A stretch of DNA of 64,000 bases. It comes from Clarkia xantiana subsp. parviflora. Its lineage: Eukaryota > Streptophyta > Magnoliopsida > Myrtales > Onagraceae. The notes beneath the pieces are model-generated. The model did not search any database, was not told the DNA's origin, and saw only the letters and a list, made by a program, of their open reading frames with translations. The position numbers were made by a program, and so were the translations under genes. Shown here piece by piece: positions 61,345 to 64,000 of the stretch (the stretch's first letter is position 1; every line of letters begins with the position of its first letter). Location of the stretch: the NCBI GenBank assembly GCA_036873135.1, contig JAPTYO010000007.1:19636763-19700762 (forward strand). Direction: 5' to 3'.

Positions 61345-62857
61345 ATTTTATGCATGATAGATTAGTAGTATTCACATCTGACCTAAAAACGTCAAATTTA
61401 TCGATTCTCAGTTTCAACACATGAACGATATCCATCCCAAAGTTATAATAATTAACTAGACCTACGCCGAAGTTATATCTCTAGTTCTAACAAATTGATT
61501 TTTTTCCGAACAATAAGGCTTATTATATGAAGTGAACTCAAAAGCTAGTGATTGACTGACTGACTTTCCGCAGTCAACCAACGGATGCAGTTCTTGTTCA
61601 AACTTCAAGCCAAACAATGATCTTAAGTCTTAACTTAATTTATGTGATATAATATCATAATTGTGACAACTAAAATCTAATATGTTTTTTTATTTTATGA
61701 AAAACTAAAATCTAATATCATAATTGATAACAATAATAAAGATGACCATAATAATAATAATTTTGTTTTGTTTTGTTTTATGGACAATAATACAATACGA
61801 CGGCTCTTGCACATTGGAACGTTCCTCGATCCTATCATTGATCGGACCGACAACACTATGCTGTCAGACAAACCTTTTCCTTGGCTAGATTCTGGCTGGT
61901 TCAGCATGGATCTCCCGCCACGTGTACTCGGCAAGTCAGTCCAATAAATTTCTGAATGCCACGCGTCGAGAGGCGAGAGGTGAGGCGTCGGCTAACATCA
62001 TCTATCGTGCTAGCAGGCGATTACGTTCCACCTGAATTCGGAACGTTGATTTGCAATGATCCGCTGTTCCCGCGTTGAAAAGGCTTTTCTTTCTACGAAG
62101 ACGGTGAGATCCAACGGCTCCAGATGGCTGGACTTGATTGCGTGGATGTTGGGCGGGAGTTTGAACGGCCTCTATTAGGAGAGAGAATGCAGTGATAGAA
62201 TTCGGCGGTGCCAATCATGTGAGTTGGATTGGAGGAATGCGACCAGAAATCAAACGAATATTTTTGTACTCTAAATAAATTATTTAATTATTTATTTTTG
62301 GGAAAACAAATTATTAATAACAAAAATTATTTATATTATTTTAAAGAAAGTATGCAATACAGTATTTTTTGAGTCATATCATTGGATAAGTGTAAGAACT
62401 AATCCATTTAGACCGACTATTCAAAATGATGCATTATAGAGTGTTGGTTTCCTTTCAATCAATTCACAGTCAAATTCGGGGATCACAAACTTTATATTTT
62501 CCTCGCAAAATTGATACTAAGTTCCTAGTTTGAATCAAACTCCTGACTATAAAATATATAGCTTTTCAAGTTAACATCGGATTAGACGATTAGTATGTTA
62601 TACTATTATGAATAAGACACTCGTATTAATTAGTTTTCACATATGTTGGAACTTATGTGAAGAGTGAAGCTCTTTGAATGCTTTTAAACATACTTAATAC
62701 TCTCTTAAATTTATATTTGCGAATAATAATTTACATTGTACTTTCACATGATGGACTCCAGAGCTGCCGATGAAATGTTTTAACTTTTCAATCCTCAGAT
62801 TTTGAGCACGCATGCTTTGCTACGAATTTTGAAAAATAAGACACTCGTTATTTTTAT
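61345..62857. other. Intergenic DNA with an unassigned less AT-rich patch
   Basis: 61790-62230 is less AT-rich and open on the minus strand (62214-62002, starting MAPPNSITAF, 70 codons). I find no family resemblance or splice partner; it may be promoter or 5'UTR-like sequence. The rest is AT-rich. Confidence 0.35.
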
Positions 62858-63917
62858 GGGTTAAAGGTACTTTTGGTGTCACATGTTTGACCAATGTAGG
62901 TTTTTGGTGTCATATGTTTAGTTTTGTAGGTTTTTGGTGCTATATGTTTGAGAGGTTGTATGTTTTTTGTTCTTCCGTTAGTCAACAGTTAGTTTGACCG
63001 TTAAATATTTTTATTTTGTTCAATTTAGTCCTCAAATTTATATTTCTAAAATTTAATATTTACACTTTAGTCCTTATTGTTTGCTCAAGTCACCGTCCAC
63101 CACCCACCACCTCTAAAGCCGCCGCCGACCACCACAAAAATGGCCGGCCACCACCACTTGGGGCTGGAAACCACCCCAATTGGTGGTGGCCGGCCCCAAT
63201 TGGTGGTGACCAGCCCAATCGGGGCCGGCTACCACCGATTGGTGGTGGCTACAGCCCTAATCGGGCCGGCCACCACCAATTGGGGCCGGCCACCACCATT
63301 TGGGGTGGTGGGCGGCCCCAAATGGTGGTGGGCGGCCCGATTAGGGCTGCAGCCACCACCAATTGGGGCCGCCGGCCCCGATTAGGGCTGCAGCCACCAC
63401 CAATTGGTGGTGGCTGCAGCCCTAATCGGGGCCGGCCACCACCAATTGGTGGTGGCTGCAGCCCTAATCGGGCCGGCCACCACCATTTGGGGCCGGCCAC
63501 CACCCCAATTGGTGGTGGCCGGCCCCAATTGGTGGTGGCCGGCCCCGATTGGGCTGGCCACCACCAATTGGGGCCGGCCACCACCAATTGGGGTGGTTTC
63601 CAGCCCCAAATGGTGGTGCCGGCCATTTTAGTGGTGGTCGGCGGCGGCTTTGGGGGTGGTGGGTGGTCGGCGGCCTTAGACGGTGACTTGAGTAAACACT
63701 AGGACTAAAATGTAAATATTAAATTTTAGAAATATAAATTTGAGGGTTAAATTGAACAAAATAAAAGTATTTAACGGTCAAACTAACTGTTGACTAACGG
63801 AAAAACCATAAACATACAACCTCTCAAACATATGACACCAAAAGCCTACAAAACTAAACATATGACACCAAAAATCTACATTGGTCAAACATGTGGCACC
63901 AAAAGTACCTTTAACCC
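62858..63917. mobile_element. Mutator-like element with GGCCGGCCACC core, 1,060 bp
   Basis: Ends GGGTTAAAGGTACTTTTGGT and its inverse are flanked on both sides by TATTTTTAT, a perfect 9-bp duplication. Arms of about 250 bp repeat AGGTTTTTGGTGTCATATG-like phrases two or three times. The 550-bp core (63100-63670) is an array of GGCCGGCCACCACC, CAATTGG and GGTGGTGGC words in both orientations, open on both strands (63016-63702 plus, 63249-63626 minus). No transposase. Confidence 0.88.
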
Positions 63918-64000
63918 TATTTTTATTAGTGTAAACCGGAGCGCGCATGTTAATTAGAATCATAGGGATGCCATTGAAAATTGAAAACATTTAGTTAAGA
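63918..64000. other. Window end
   Basis: The target duplication of the preceding element and flanking DNA; nothing else is seen. Confidence 0.5.

Noticed and set aside
62002..62214. 70-codon minus frame starting MAPPNSITAF
   Set aside because: Plausible composition but no family resemblance, no splice partner and no downstream exon; mentioned only as unassigned.
63016..63702. 228-codon plus-strand frame and overlapping minus frames
   Set aside because: GC-rich repeat core of a Mutator-like element; several overlapping frames are open on both strands, which is compositional.

Overview
The window is nuclear DNA of a flowering plant, almost certainly a eudicot. Evidence: AT-rich intergenic DNA, genes split by short GT-AG introns, plant-only families (R2R3-MYB, PAR1, plant-type O-fucosyltransferase), and dense plant transposons (CACTA, hAT, Mutator-like and Tourist-like elements, a plant LINE, an LTR-retrotransposon end). 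I could not identify the species.

Layout. 0.45-8.7 kb is transposon-rich: the 3' end of an LTR retrotransposon with two minisatellites before its polypurine tract, a nested Mutator-like MITE, a GC-cored Mutator-like element and an hAT MITE with a perfect 8-bp target duplication. 8.7-18.2 kb is the gene-rich part, all on the minus strand: an R2R3-MYB gene (2 exons, 393 aa), a PAR1-family secreted protein (2 exons, 189 aa), a LisH-domain protein (7 exons, 465 aa by my splicing) and a Yos1/IER3IP1-like gene with an apparent 4-bp frameshift. A degraded RNase H fragment lies in the transposon DNA between MYB and PAR1. 19.4-20.1 kb holds an old relative of the later repeat unit and a proline-rich open segment.

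21.9-42.8 kb is one complex locus built from a kelch-like gene family. Only one copy is intact (36463-37638, 391 aa). A pseudogene at 21.9-27.2 kb is split by a 4.36-kb CACTA element. Another at 41.7-42.8 kb has a nonsense codon 11. Between them a 3,280-bp unit is tandemly repeated (two full copies plus a 1.19-kb partial copy, nearly identical). Each full unit carries the family's promoter, 5' exon, splice donor and most of the 5'UTR intron, but no acceptor or coding exon, plus an hAT-like MITE and a 1.2-kb foldback. The result is a series of promoter-only copies directly upstream of the one working gene. This is the most unusual structure in the window.

44.3-47.4 kb is an 8-exon O-fucosyltransferase gene on the minus strand (626 aa). 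48.3-50.0 kb holds two MITEs. 50.2-57.1 kb is a full-length 6.9-kb LINE with a perfect 12-bp target duplication; its ORF1 is open, and its ORF2 carries one frameshift and one nonsense codon. 57.1-64 kb is intergenic with three further MITE-like elements, the last with a GC-rich GGCCGGCCACC-type core. No tRNA, rRNA or CRISPR was recognised. Exon structures were deduced by eye from GT-AG sites, phase and family resemblance; no database search was possible.
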